Of a stretch of 64,000 nt of DNA, positions 20,796 through 31,656 are shown piece after piece. The notes beneath the pieces are model-generated. The model saw only the letters and a list, made by a program, of their open reading frames with translations, did no database searches and had not been told where the DNA came from. Numbering within the stretch: position 1 is the first letter of the stretch; each line of letters starts with the position of its first letter. The stretch comes from Achatina immaculata. Lineage: Eukaryota > Mollusca > Gastropoda > Stylommatophora > Achatinidae. The stretch covers positions 40,979,584 through 41,043,583 of the forward strand of contig CM019719.1 in NCBI GenBank assembly GCA_009760885.1, written 5' to 3'. The position numbers and the translations under genes were made by a program.

Positions 20796-22078
20796 CGAGG
20801 GGTGATTTTTAAGTTCTCGCCATAAGGTACAACGGATTATTTGTGGACAACTTTTTGGATTATTTCTCAACATAGTCCCATTGTAAGTTTATGCACTTAG
20901 TCCAGCGATCCTGGAGCATACGGATCCCTTCTTTGTAAAAGTCAGCATCTTGTGCCAGTAGAAAGTGGTCTACAGCATGAATGACGACATAATCTGAAGC
21001 AAATTTGAGACCACTGAGCTCCTTTTTGAGTTTGGTAAACAGGCAATAGTCTGAAGGGGCCAAAATCTGGAGAATAAGGAGGATGTTCAAGAAGCTGGAA
21101 GCCACATTCATGAATGGCAGCAATTGCCACCGTCGACTTGTGAACTGGAGCATTGTCTTGATGAAAGACGACTCCTCTCGTCAATTTCCCTCGACGCTTT
21201 TCCTTCAATTTGACCCGCAGTTGCTTCACAAGATTAGCGTAATAGGCCCCAATTACCGTTCTGCCCTTTTGAAGATAGTCTACCAATAACACACCTAATG
21301 AATCCCTAAGATGGAAGTCATCACTTTGCCTGCAGACAGAACCACCCTTGCTTTCTTTGGAGGTGGGGATCCATGATGTTTCCACTGCTTTGACTGTTCT
21401 TTGGTTTCTGGTTGAAAATGATGGACCCAAGTCTCATCCATAGTCACAAATTGCTGAAGAAACTTTTCAGGATCTGCAGAAAAATGGCCAAGGTTGTGTC
21501 TTGACATGTTGAGACGCTGTCGTTTGTGATCAGCTCTAAGAAGTTTCAGGACCCATCGAGCAGAGACCTTTGTCATTTGAAGATCATTGTGAATAATGGT
21601 ATGAACACGTTCCGGGGAGATGCCCAACTCAACAACAATGTACTGCTCAGTTAGTCTTCGATCCTCCATTATCATGTCATGGACTCTGCCGGTGGTTTCA
21701 TCGGTGGTTACCGTTCTTGGTCTTCCTGGACGGGGATCATCTTCCAGACTCTCCCTTCCATATTTGAATTGAGCTGCCCATTTCTTCACTGTGCTGTAAG
21801 AAGGGGCACTCTCCCTTAGAGTCTCCACCATATCCTCATGGATGATAAGCCCTTGATGCAGAGGTAACGAATGACTGCTCGATGAGAAATTGTATCCATT
21901 TTCTCAATTTCTGCCACCCCTTACCATTTCAGTAGTCTGTAAAATAAAATTGGTTGCAGTTAATTTCTTGAAACTTGGTGTTTAATCTTACATTAACCTG
22001 ATCTACAAATGCACCTAATATCAGCTGTGTGTTTCAAGTATTTGTATCTTATGCCGAGAACTTATCAATCACCCCTCG
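20796..22078 (-). mobile_element. Mariner transposon copy 1, inactivated
   Basis: A full-length element of 1283 bp. Inverted ends are CGAGGGGTGA(T)... at both termini (about 30 bases with a few mismatches, sharing AAGTTCTC and CATAAG), each flanked by TA (20794-20795 and 22079-22080), the mariner target duplication. The minus-strand transposase shows the helix-turn-helix region ([20 protein letters not shown]), linker GRPRTV, first catalytic block VTMDETWVHHF and second block HQDNAPVHKS. The third Asp block is shifted out of frame (PPYSPDFGPF). A small deletion near 21845 also breaks the N-terminus. Family DD34D. A sister copy is at 46589-47857. Confidence 0.92.
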
Positions 22079-22779
22079 TACATAGTAAGTTGACACTTGA
22101 ACTTCGAAAATATCAGGTCCTTGTAATAGTCCTTTTTGATCTTGGCCTAAGAGTTTTAGTTATAATGTGGTCACTAATTGAGGTTTTTCCACCAAATTCT
22201 CCCTCTGTTGACGTAATTGGGTTACAGTTTCTCAGACATACTTATACAATTATAATATATATGATCTTCGACTTATAACCGAGGTACAAACCCACCGTTA
22301 TGCGAAAAAACATACAATACAGAGGCATGCACATGCACAGTATATCTATGTATTCAATCTTGTTTAAAAAAATTTGTTAAGCTCATTTTTTAAATGTTAA
22401 TACTGTGTGATAAAGATAGGATAATACTACATTAAAAAAAACACAAACAAAACACTACATACAGAAATAAATTAAATTCAGTTTCAAAAATTATATCTTA
22501 AAAGCTCAAATGAAGCTCGTCTCAAGTCCGAAAAGTCAAGTCGGGGACTATCTTTACTGTATTGTATTAGATTTTCAACTGTTATCGTAATGGTCAACCA
22601 CAAACCTACTTCTGAACTATCTGTATTAGTCAAATGTAATATTAAACTATATGTCTTATTTACATAAATATCTGATTTGATGAAATACGGGCAAAGAAAG
22701 TGTCCAGACAAGCAAGTCATTTGTGCACAAGTCACTAGTTGTAAATGTTTCATTTTTCGTTCTTCTCTGTAGATTGGAT
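22079..22779. other. No gene recognised
   Basis: AT-rich spacer between the mariner element and a hAT-type MITE. No convincing coding or repeat feature. Confidence 0.5.
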
Positions 22780-22981
22780 CAGGGTTTCTCAACCGTTTTT
22801 TTTTTTTTTTTTGCTCAGTGGCCTCTCCCCAGTTACATTAAAAATCCTCCATATACCTCTTACCCATTTTCTCCCAGCCTCATTGTTATAGAAAAAGCGT
22901 AATTTATATCTTTTAGTTGTGGCTTCCAGAAATTCGGCACTGTCCCGTATCAGTCCATACAACCCCAGTTGAGGAACCCTG
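22780..22981. mobile_element. hAT-type MITE (202 bp)
   Basis: Terminal inverted repeats CAGGGTTTCTCAACCG and, on the opposite strand, CAGGGTTCCTCAACTG bound a 202-bp AT-rich non-coding segment. CAGNG...TCAA ends are typical of hAT-derived miniature elements. The flanking 8-mers match only in part (GATTGGAT, GCCCAGAT), so the target duplication has decayed or the ends are slightly misplaced. Confidence 0.65.
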
Positions 22982-23194
22982 GCCCAGATAAGATTATACG
23001 TACAAATTCTGCGTTGTATGGAATAGCACAAATTATTCGCTTATCCTCTTGTGTAAACAATAAACGACATCGTAACAACTTCATGTATGTTATTAGTTTT
23101 CTTATTTCTACAGCGGTTAAGGAAATGTAAGAAGTGTGTTACCAATCATCGTTCTTTTCATTAAGTATACAGAAACTGAAACTGCCCTTTACAG

Positions 23195-23400
23195 AGTTTA
23201 TGGTTGCCTGAGTGATGTAGTCTCTCGTAGAGGTCAATAGTTCAAGTCCGGTGGACTAAATTGTAGGTTTGGATATCCTATTCCTTCTGGAGTGGAGAAG
23301 GAAAGGTCTGCCGGGGGGTTGTGCTGACAATATCACTCTCTAATGTGCCCACAAGTCAAGGAAAATATTGGCACTGACACGATATATCTTGCTATTTAAC
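23195..23400 (+). mobile_element. tRNA-derived SINE (family 3)
   Basis: Head with a B-box-like AGTTCAAGTCC near 23248, then a body with GGATATCCTATTCCTTCTGG, GAGAAGGAAAGG and a GTGCTGAC...ATATCAC block shared with the copy at 45470-45660. It ends GGAAAATATTGGCACTGAC. Confidence 0.6.
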
Positions 23401-23403
23401 GGC

Positions 23404-23467
23404 ACGACAGGGGAACGTTTCCTACAGTATAAATACGACAGGGGAACGTTTCCTACAGTATAAATAC
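23404..23467. repeat. 31-bp minisatellite, left block (2 copies)
   Basis: Two units of the same 31-base repeat (core CGACAGGGGAACGTTTCCTA) found in ten copies at 24160-24447. The inverted tRNA-like repeat lies between the two blocks. Confidence 0.9.
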
Positions 23468-23477
23468 GATATGGTAA

Positions 23478-24150
23478 AGTATGAGAAGTTTTGTAGGATT
23501 AGACCTCGGAAAAAAATGTAGACAAAGCATTTTAGTGAGACGTGAGAGAAAGAAAAATCACAAGAGAATTACCTGGGATTCGAACATGGACTCCGGTAGG
23601 ACAAGCAGCCGTCTAGCCATGAGAGAACCGTGTACTAAAGAACTATGCTAACTAGCACCTCCAAAAAAAAGGTGTTTGTAAGCATAGTCATTAGTAACTG
23701 TTAAGTAGACACGAGGGATCGTGACAACTGGAAAGAAACGAGGTCATGACAAGGAAATTCCGTAGCTTAGATTCAGTCTCTCTAGCAGGTACTAACTTTA
23801 GACAAACATACACACAGTCTCCTGCCATGTCTGGTGCATACTTGAACAACAACAAACGAACGAATACTTATTACATGAAGTTAGTTTCAAGAACAATTTT
23901 TTTTTTTTATAAACAGGAAATGACTATGCTTACAAACACTTTTTTTTTGGAGGTGCGAGTTAGCTCCGTTAGTACGCTGTTCTCTCATGGCTAGACGGCT
24001 GCTCGTCCTACCGGAGTCCGTGGTTCGAATCCCAGGTAATTCTCCTGTGATTTTTCTTTCTCTCATGTCTCACTAAAGTGCTTTGTCTACGATTTTTTCG
24101 AGGTCTAATCCTACAAAACTGTGTTCTCTTACTTTACTGTACGAAAGACT
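23478..24150. mobile_element. Composite repeat with inverted tRNA-like SINE arms
   Basis: The left arm (23478-23690, minus) and right arm (23926-24150, plus) are inverted copies of a tRNA-like SINE (family 2) with B box GGTTCGAATCCCAG (24022-24035; inverse near 23576). The body GATTTTTCTTTCTCTCATGT ends in TGTTTCCT. They flank a core of about 235 bases. The T-run/GGAGGTG junction and GACTATGCTTACAAACAC are mirrored at the inner ends. The core recurs beside SINE 2 arms at 26075-26260 and 41640-41880, so arm plus core travels as a unit. The mechanism is unknown. Confidence 0.75.
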
Positions 24151-24159
24151 CATTGTTTC

Positions 24160-24447
24160 CTAAATACGACAGGGTAACGTTTCCTACAGTATAAATACGA
24201 CAGGGGAACGTTTCCTACAGTATAAATACGACAGGGGAACGTTTCCTACAGTATAAATACGACAGGGGAACGTTTCCTACAGTATAAATACGACAGGGTA
24301 ACGTTTCCTACAGTATAAATACGACAGGGGAACGTTTCCTACAATATAAATACGACGGGGAAAAGTTTCCTACAGTATAAATACGACAGGGTAACGTTTC
24401 CTACAATATAAATACGACAGGGGAAAAGTTTCCTACAGTATAAATAC
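24160..24447. repeat. 31-bp minisatellite, right block (about 9-10 copies)
   Basis: Tandem 31-base units with core AAATACGACAGGGGAACGTT and a TCCTACAGTAT end, with point variants such as GGGTAACG and GGGAAAAG. It immediately follows the 3' end of the right SINE arm (TTGTTTCCTAAATACGACAG), whose terminal TTTCCT resembles part of the unit. There are no unique spacers, so it is not a CRISPR. Confidence 0.95.
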
Positions 24448-25119
24448 CGTTTTTCAAGTGTCAACTGGGAGGGGGAAATCAGCACATAAAGGATACTTTG
24501 AGGGTGTGGACTTAACAGCTATTTGCCCTGTAGCAACTGTCATGGAACGTGCAGACGGGATTTCTAATTCTGTCTCCGACTGGCTCTACCGTGACTCAAA
24601 TCTGGGTTTCCCGGATGAGAAAATTGTGTTCGAAAAGCACATTCATCAATAAAAAGATTGATTCCACGAGCTGTTGTGCAATAAGAGGTGGTATCGGAAA
24701 GTTCCTGAATTGCACTTGCCGTGACTATACCATTCGACAGATACAGATGGGCACTGAAAGTCATTACTCCCAAGCCTGCTGAGTCAGTCTGCCGCCAGAT
24801 GTCATAATGTGCACAAATGTTCAGTTTGTGATCTTGTGTTAGGACCGCTGTGATCGGTCCGCTGGCTGACAAAGTTTCGAACAACCCGTGAAGTTTGTCA
24901 AATCTGGTAACGAGACCGTCCAAATGCTTCTTCAGGCGGGTCTGAAGTGCAAAAAAAAAAAAAAAAAAGGCGTGCTCGTTTTTTTTTTTTCGAACGTCAA
25001 GAACATCGTTCATAGAAAATTTGTTCCTTCCGAGAATTCGCTAAATTCTGACTTTGGGGTGCTTGAGAGATGTGCCAAGGAAAAAGGAAAAAAAAAACAA
25101 ACTAAAAACTGGAACTGTG
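24448..25119. other. Unclassified; possible degraded transposase on minus strand
   Basis: A minus-strand frame (24564-25013) contains DTTSYCTTARGINLFIDECA followed by SHPGNPDLSHG. This weakly resembles the second-Asp block and PPRSPDLS motif of mariner-like transposases. Low confidence. An A-run and a T-run lie at 24951-24968 and 24980-24990. Confidence 0.3.
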
Positions 25120-25440
25120 GTGCAACTGCAACTGGCTATTGCATTAAGACAATGCTTCCTCTCACATTTCCCTCACGAGGAAGCAAGATTTTCACAGAAA
25201 ACAATATTCCACACTCTCTATACTCTCCTGACCTATCCCGCTTGTAACTTCGCCTTGCTCCCCACAGTTAAACTGACGCTGATGGGGTCGTCGCTTCACC
25301 ACAGCAGATGAAATCCAAACGGAATCGCAGGCGGTATTGGAGGGCTGTCAGGAAAATGACTTCTGCGGTGCTTTAGAGGCGTGAACAAGGCTCAGGGTCA
25401 TCGTGTACGTCCCCAAAGGAATTATTTTTAAAAAACGGTG
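25120..25440 (+). pseudogene. Mariner-like transposase C-terminal remnant
   Basis: In shifting plus-strand frames: HTLYTLLTYPACNFALLPTV (a relic of PPYSPDLAPCDFFLFPKL), then RRFTTADEIQTESQAVLEG and CQENDFCGALEAW. These match the end of mariner-family transposases, with several frameshifts. No terminal repeats identified. Confidence 0.6.
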
Positions 25441-25924
25441 ACCAAATTTGAGTAAATTAAGTCTTTTTTTTCCAAGAACCAGTCCGGAAAATTTCCGACA
25501 CCACTTCATACACGTCAAAGTCGACCAAGTTTTAAATCTCTAAACAAAACTACAACAGTTTTCAGTTGTTTTTTTTTCTATAAATACTGAAACGAGTCAT
25601 AAAAATGATCCATGTCCATTCTCAGCCTGTAAGTTTGTGTTGGATAAAATACATCTGGAACCTGGTGAAATAAAATATTGAATACGCCATGATAAGCATA
25701 GTAAATTTATAAAAAATGTTTTCTGTTTACTTAGTGCGTGTGTCCTCATGTCCCACATGCTGTAAATGTAGGTCAGTTGTACAAAACTTTTACTAGCAAC
25801 CATCAGTAAGAAAAAAAAAGTAAACAAGCATGGACTTCGATTATAACAAAAGAATAGAACAGAATTTAGAAATGTGACCGTGTTTCAATGTAAACACCCG
25901 TAAAGTAACAGAACACTGTACTGT
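25441..25924. other. No gene recognised
   Basis: AT-rich sequence with no supported feature. Confidence 0.5.
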
Positions 25925-26290
25925 ACTGCTAGACCTTGGAAAAATTATAAACAAAGCACTTTTAGACGTGAGAGAAAGAAAAAAATGACAAACTACTTGG
26001 GACTTGAACTACAGACGAGCAACCATCTAGTCATGAGAGTACAGTGCATTAATCAACTTAGCTATCTCGCACCCCCTTGAAAAGGTGTTTGATAGCAAGG
26101 CCATTAATGCCTGCCTGGTTGAAAATCGTGACAGCCAGAAAGGGGACGAGGTAATGATGCAGAAATTCCATCGCTTCTCGCAGGTATCAAAGTTTTGAGA
26201 CACAAACATGATCTCCTGAAAATGTCTAGTGCATACTAGACAACAACAACAACTATTGCCTCTGACTTTTTTTTACGGTCTAACCATACA
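25925..26290 (-). mobile_element. Composite repeat: SINE family 2 arm plus core, right arm truncated
   Basis: The minus-strand SINE 2 arm (25925-26075; degenerate B box near 26000) is followed by the same core as at 23690-23925: GACGAGGTAATGATGCAG, CGCAGGTATCAAAGTTTTG and GTGCATACTAGACAACAACA. Only the outer end of a right arm remains (ACGGTCTAACCATACAATAC near 26276). It is an intermediate between the two-armed copy at 23478 and single arms. Confidence 0.65.
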
Positions 26291-26336
26291 ATACTGTGAA
26301 ACACAGAATTTGTGTCATGACCGTATCCCGTTTTTC

Positions 26337-26702
26337 TTATATCTTACATCCTTCCCGTGCCGTTAAACGTCACATAGGTCTGGCAAGGTAGTTCGCCAAT
26401 TTTTTCCCGTCTTCGGCGAGCCTTTCCACCTCATCAAGGGATTTTATGCCTATTAATTTGGCCTCTCTTAACAATGTCCTCTTCAGAGTTTCACGCGGTC
26501 TGCCTCTTTTTTTTTGTTGGCCTGTTGTGTTCCACCTGATAGCTTGTTTTGGGATTCTCTGATCATTTCTTCTCATCACGTGACCAACATATGCCCGTCT
26601 CCTTTTCCTGATCACCCATGAGACTGGTTGTTGTTCAGTCATCTGTCTTATCTCTGCATTTTTCTTGAATTCGTTCCACTTGATGCCGAGTATTTTCCTT
26701 AG
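26337..26702 (-). mobile_element. LINE family A, 3' part of interrupted copy
   Basis: Minus-strand end of a LINE A element whose upstream part resumes at 28584. It encodes [52 protein letters not shown] and LDEVERLAED, then the family 3' end. The sequence ATTTTCCTTAG at 26692-26702 is repeated at 28584-28594 and is the target duplication of the nested LINE. Confidence 0.92.
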
Positions 26703-28583
26703 TCTTCTTCTTCTTCTTCGTTCGCATTATCTGTCTATATCTGCAGTCCTGTCTCTTGGATAAATTTCACTGTTTTTTGTAACTCATGTATGGAACCGTA
26801 GAGCTTATCTTCTTTAGTGGTTTCACTGGGCCAGTAATTATTTCTCAGTGTCTCGTAGCTGATGCAGTTCTGGAGGATATGTTCCACAGTTTGGGGCACT
26901 TGGGCACATGTACATAGATTAGTAGTACCAACCTTAAACTTTGTATACATATGACTTCGGAGTCGGCTGTGTCCTGTTCGGAGACGGAAGATGGTGACTT
27001 GTTCCTTTCTGTTTAGCATGTGATAGTCATCATGTGGTGGTGTTTGTGGCTTCCTGTAGGTTTTTATCATGCTTTTCTTCTGATTATAGGTGATTGGTAT
27101 GTCTGGTTGCTCCATTTCAGTGCCCTCTTTGGCCAGATGGTCAGCTTTCTCATTGCCTGGTATCCCACAGTGGGAGGGAATCCATTGCAAAGTGACTCCA
27201 TGTTGTAAGCCAATTTTTGACAAGGCATCTTTAAGGTCTGGTAGTTTGTTGCACTGAAGAGCTTCCAGTACTGATCTTGCATCTGTGAGAATTACTACAG
27301 GACATGTATCAATTCTGGAGTCTGATAGTTTTTCAACTGCAGCAATAATTGCCCTAATTTCTGCATCAAAGTTGTTGCAGTATTTACCAGTGGGTATGGA
27401 AATCTTGTCAATGGTGTTGTTTGGATATTCAATATATGCTCCTTCCCCTCCATTCTTTATGGTATTGTGTGCAGATCCATCTGTATACACACGTATCCAT
27501 GTGTCACATGGATATTTGTCATCTAGAACACTAAGTGTGGCTGTTGATCTTACAAGACTGCTCTGTATCTCACCATTCTGCACACCTTTCACTTCAGTCT
27601 GAATAGTTATTTGTGTATAATCTGCTTCTTTCCATGGTGTATGCTCTGGTACAGATGATAATGGAGCGACTACAGTTGGAAGGTCAGGTATCAGCTTACA
27701 CATACGCTTGGCCTGGTGAATGAAGCTGCTTCTTTTAAGCCGTCCTAATGCCAAGTTATTGAATCTCTCCTTCAGGGGATGGCTTACAGAGCTAAGGAAT
27801 TTTTCTCCCATGGTCATGACCTTTGCGTCTCTACGTTCCTTTAGCGGTTGAACACCAACTATTTTCTGCATTTCTACTATTGGTGTGGACCTCATGGCAC
27901 CTGTGATAATCCGTAGTGACTGATTTTGAACCTTGTCTAGATTATGCAGCGTAGTGTTTGATGCTGTGCACCAAGATGTTGAGCCATATTCTAAATGTGG
28001 TAGAATACTTTGCTACATACATTCTTGAGGATTCTTTCACCAGCTCCCCATGTGGTTCCACTCAATTTTCTTAATATGGCTAGTTTTCTTCTGGCTTTTG
28101 CTTCTGCACTGTTGATGTGTTGCTTCCAAGTCAGTTTTGAGTCAAGAGTCACTCCTAAGTAAGTGGGCTGGTTGTCCATCCACAAAGATCTTACCTGCTT
28201 TCTGTTTAGATGAGAGAGTGAACAGAGTGGTACTTGATTTCTCTGTGTTGATACTTACACACCATTTGTTTGTCCATGATGTCAAGATGTCTGCTGTTCT
28301 TTGGAGTCTCTGTGTAGCAACTGTCGCATATTCATCTGTACACCACATGACCAGATCATCTGCATACAGTGCCGCTTTGATTCCATAGGGAAGTTCCTTG
28401 ACCAGGTCATTAATGAATACAAGGAATAGTGTAGGTGAAAGGACTCCTCCTTGTGGTAAACCGTGTCGCAGAAGTACTTTCTGGCTTTTGTGTCCATCCA
28501 TTACTACTCTAGCTCTTCTATTGTGTAAATAGGACTTTACCCAGTTGTACAGTCTTCCATTCACATTGCAGTTTCTTAGTTTC
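26703..28583 (-). mobile_element. LINE family B with RT and RNase H, nested in LINE A
   Basis: A 1881-bp 5'-truncated non-LTR retrotransposon on the minus strand. Frame 1 (28585-28142) carries the end of the RT domain: GLPQGGVLSPTLFLVFINDL and the catalytic YADD in ALYADDLVMW. A short stretch shows PTYLGVTLDSKLTWKQHI. The last frame (27895-26735, 386 codons) has an RNase H domain with VYTDGSA, FDAEIRAI, ILTDARSVL and WIPSHCGIPGNEKAD, then a CHHC-like tail (LRSHMYTKF, LCTCAQVPQTVEHIL). RT plus RNase H places it near the I/Jockey group. Two frameshifts (about 28150 and 27950) disable it. It ends in (GAA)5-6 next to an 11-bp target duplication. Confidence 0.93.
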
Positions 28584-30019
28584 ATTTTCCTTAGTAATTT
28601 GTTTTCAAAAGAGTTTAATTTCTTGTCTATTTCTTTAGTTGTTTTCCAGCTTTCGCAAGCAATAAAAGAGGGTGAATATTACATTTGAATTGAATAGTCT
28701 TAACTTGGTTTTTGTGCTTATAACTTTTGAATGCCTTATGTTCTCAAGTTTCTTGAAGATTGATGCTGCTTTTGCAATTCTAACTTCTTTCTGGTGTCAC
28801 CATCCTGGTCTATGTAGCTGCCAAGGTATGCAAATTGACTGACTTCTTCAATATCTGTCCCTTCTATGTGTATTTTTCCATTCTGATTAATGGTAAGTTT
28901 CATTATTTTTGTTTTTACCTAGTTAATTTCAAGCCCTATTTTGCTAGCCAGTGAAAACAGAACATTTGTTTTTTCTTGCATGGAATTCACATTGTTACTA
29001 TTAAGAGTTATGTCATCAGCAAAATCAAGATCTTCTAGCTGGGTCTTGTGTACCCAGTCAATATCTGTATTACCTGTACACCATTTTTTCATTATGAAGT
29101 CTATTGTAATTCTAAAAAGCAAAGAAGACAGTATACATCCTTGTTTCATGCCTGTTTCAATCTGGAACCATTCACTCATCCCTTCTTCTGTTTTGACTAC
29201 ACAAACATATTGCAGAAGTTCTTAATGATACTGACAATTTTAGATGGTATTCCATATAGATTTAAAATTCTCCACAATGAATCTCTGTGTATGCTATCAA
29301 ATGCCTTTTTAAAGTCTATGAAGTTCAGTATTAATGGTTTCTGCGTTTCAATATGTTCTTCAAGTATTATTCTTAAAGATCTGGTCGAGACAGGTTCTCC
29401 CTTTTTGAAATCCTGCTTCTTCTTCTCTCATTGCAGTATCCACTATATCTTTAAGTCTATTCAAAATGACCTTGCAAAATACTTTTGACACAACTGATAT
29501 TAAGGTTACTCCTCTCCAATTGTTACAGTCACTAAGGTTGCCTTTATTTGGTATTTTAACAATGATTCCTTTTTTCCATTTAGAAGGGACCTTTTCTTCT
29601 TTACAAATCTTATTAAACATTCTCTGTAGTTGTCTCATGTTGTCACTATTGATAGCTTTTAACATTTTGAGAGTTATTTCATCTTCACCTGCAGCTTTGT
29701 TGTTAGCCATTAAACTCACTGCTGTTTCAATTTCATGCAATATAATTTCATCTAGGTTGACATTTAATTGTTGGGCTGGTAAGTCGGTTTCAAAGTTTAA
29801 CAATTCTTTTGGGTGTGGTGGATTAAGTATTTCTTGTAAGTGTTCAGCCCATCTTTGCTTTTGGTCTTTACTTGATGTTAATAGGGTTCCAGTTTTGCTA
29901 AGGATTGGTCTTTCTTTAGATGTAATAGTACCTGTTAGCCTCTTTTGAATGTTATATAAAGTTTTGCTGTCTGTCTCCCTTTTGGATGACACAATTTTAG
30001 ATGGTTCAGTATCAAACAT
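28584..30019 (-). mobile_element. LINE family A, RT-coding part of interrupted copy
   Basis: The upstream half of the host LINE. From 30019 downward the minus strand reads KIVSSKRETDSKTLYNIQ, NNKAAGEDEITLKMLK, VPSKWKKGIIVKIPNKGNLS, NNWRGVTLISVVSKVF and EEAGFQKGRTCLDQIF. After a frameshift come GMKQGCILSSLLFRI and LEDLDFADDITL (catalytic FADD). The FDSVD-type region near 29280-29340 is frame-broken. The endonuclease domain is missing; a T-run and a SINE lie at the 5' boundary. Confidence 0.9.
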
Positions 30020-30215
30020 CTTTTTTTTTTTTTTGGGAGATGCAATATAGCTAAACTGATGAATGCACTGTGGTCTCATGGCTAGACGGTTGCTCATCCT
30101 ACCGGAGTCTGTGGTTCAAGTCCCTGGTCATTCTCTTTCTTTCACTGCTATGATTTTTTTCATGGTCCAACCGTACAGCACCGTGTTCTATAACTTTTCA
30201 CTGTTTCCTATCGTA
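30020..30215 (+). mobile_element. tRNA-derived SINE (family 2)
   Basis: A T-run (30020-30035) is followed by a family 2 copy: CTCATGGCTAGACGGTTGCT, CCTACCGGAGTCTGTGGTTC (B box GTGGTTCAAGTCC), GATTTTTTTCATGGTCCAAC, ending TTTCACTGTTTCCT. It sits at the 5' edge of the LINE A copy. Confidence 0.8.
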
Positions 30216-30740
30216 GAAGCAATGCACGGTGGAGCAAATGCTAAAGGATTACCATTATTGCATGTAGAGCAAGTTCATAAGGACTCCAGTCTTCTTTTGT
30301 GAAGGAGAATCTCAACAAAGAGCCTGTGCTCTATAGCCTAGGTGAGAACCCTGGCCAATACAAACAAGGGCAAGTACTCTCTGAGTATGCGCAAGTAAAT
30401 ATAATCCAGTCATATTCTGCCACTGATTCTCCTTCCAAACAGCTTGCCAAGTTATTTAAATCTGGCCAAAGACATAAAGGTCATGTTCCTAAAGTAGGTG
30501 GAGTTTGCACGGCTTTTCTGTCTACTGCAGCAATTAAAGACGGCAAATACTGCCCACTTGTCATTCAAACTCTACAAAGAGACGGGTTGCTTCCGCAAAT
30601 CTTTTCTGTGTCCTGCACTTTTCCATTCAGATTCTTTTCCCAGCAATAGGTTTGGCCTCTTAGGTCACTGTAGAAGGCACATATCTACAGGATTATTACG
30701 GAGATCATTTAGACATGTACAGGATGGACATTGCAAATAA
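30216..30740 (+). other. Unclassified open frames
   Basis: Two overlapping plus-strand frames (30299-30649, 116 codons; 30498-30740, 80 codons) have non-repetitive composition, for example HKGHVPKVGGVCTAF and CRRHISTGLLRRSF. I do not recognise a domain. They may be a decayed gene or transposon piece. No splice or promoter evidence. Confidence 0.25.
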
Positions 30741-31626
30741 ATTTACACTTACAGGAATATTAACAACCAACTGACCATCAACATCTGAAAATCTCAAAAC
30801 AAAATACAAAGAAACAGACACATTTTCTCAGAACTATTCACATTTTTAATGAACAATCTTCAACATTCTGTAAAACGGATGTTTTAAAAAAAAAAATAAT
30901 ATTCAAAGTTCAGATTTATAAATTAAAGAGGAAATCAAACATGGCAAGCAAAGCAAGATATGCTGTCTGTGAACAAATATTTAAATCTCAAAAAGCAAAA
31001 ACAAAGAAAAATATACACCAACTCCTTCAGACACTGTATTAGTTCTTGAAAATGAGATTCCCTGAAATATTAACTAGAAAATCATCACACACACAAAACT
31101 ACCCCGTAAACTTGCAGCATGTCTTAACATTCATCATTTTTCTGATAACCGAAAACAATCAGCTCCCCAAGAGACCAGAATCAAGTCTCAAGAGTCCTCT
31201 AAAAATAGCTACATATGATCATTATTAAATGAGATGAGCCGGCACAAATGAACCAGATCATGACACGTTCGTCAACAGAATGAAAAGTACGGTTCTGTGG
31301 GCTGGTCTGGGTGAACGGTATCAGTTTGCTGCAGCCTATCTCTCAGATTCTGCCGCCAATTTTACTTCAAACAACAAACAGATTAAACAACAGATGAGTG
31401 TGAATTTAGGTTTAAATTAACGTGGAGAATTAAATTTAACATAAATCCTTGGGGAAAAAAACCGGCTTCCAGTTTTATGGCAAAATGTTCTGCCTTCACA
31501 ACCTGATTCAGATCTGAAAGTTTTCTGGTTACCATGGCGGGAGCAACAACTGCGAGTGTGGAGTCATCTCAATTAAGCACTAAATATCGCTGAGGAAAAA
31601 AACACTGGCGCAGAACCTGCCCACAG
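30741..31626 (-). other. Probable VDAC 3'UTR and downstream DNA
   Basis: Downstream of the VDAC stop on the minus strand. An ATTAAA-type polyadenylation hexamer occurs near 30844-30849 (minus), which would give a 3'UTR of nearly 800 bases. No coding feature otherwise. Confidence 0.4.
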
Positions 31627-31656
31627 TTAGGCCTCAAACTCAATTCCAAGACCAAC
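31627..31656 (-). CDS. VDAC: VDAC coding exon 9
   Basis: Phase 0. Encodes VGLGIEFEA and TAA (31629-31627), the terminal beta-strand. The acceptor is TCTTTACAG. Confidence 0.93.
   Translation of the reverse strand, partial: VGLGIEFEA

Noticed and set aside
24160..24447. Regular 31-bp direct repeats resembling a CRISPR array
   Set aside because: Units are contiguous with no unique spacers, in a eukaryotic, SINE-flanked setting; it is a minisatellite.
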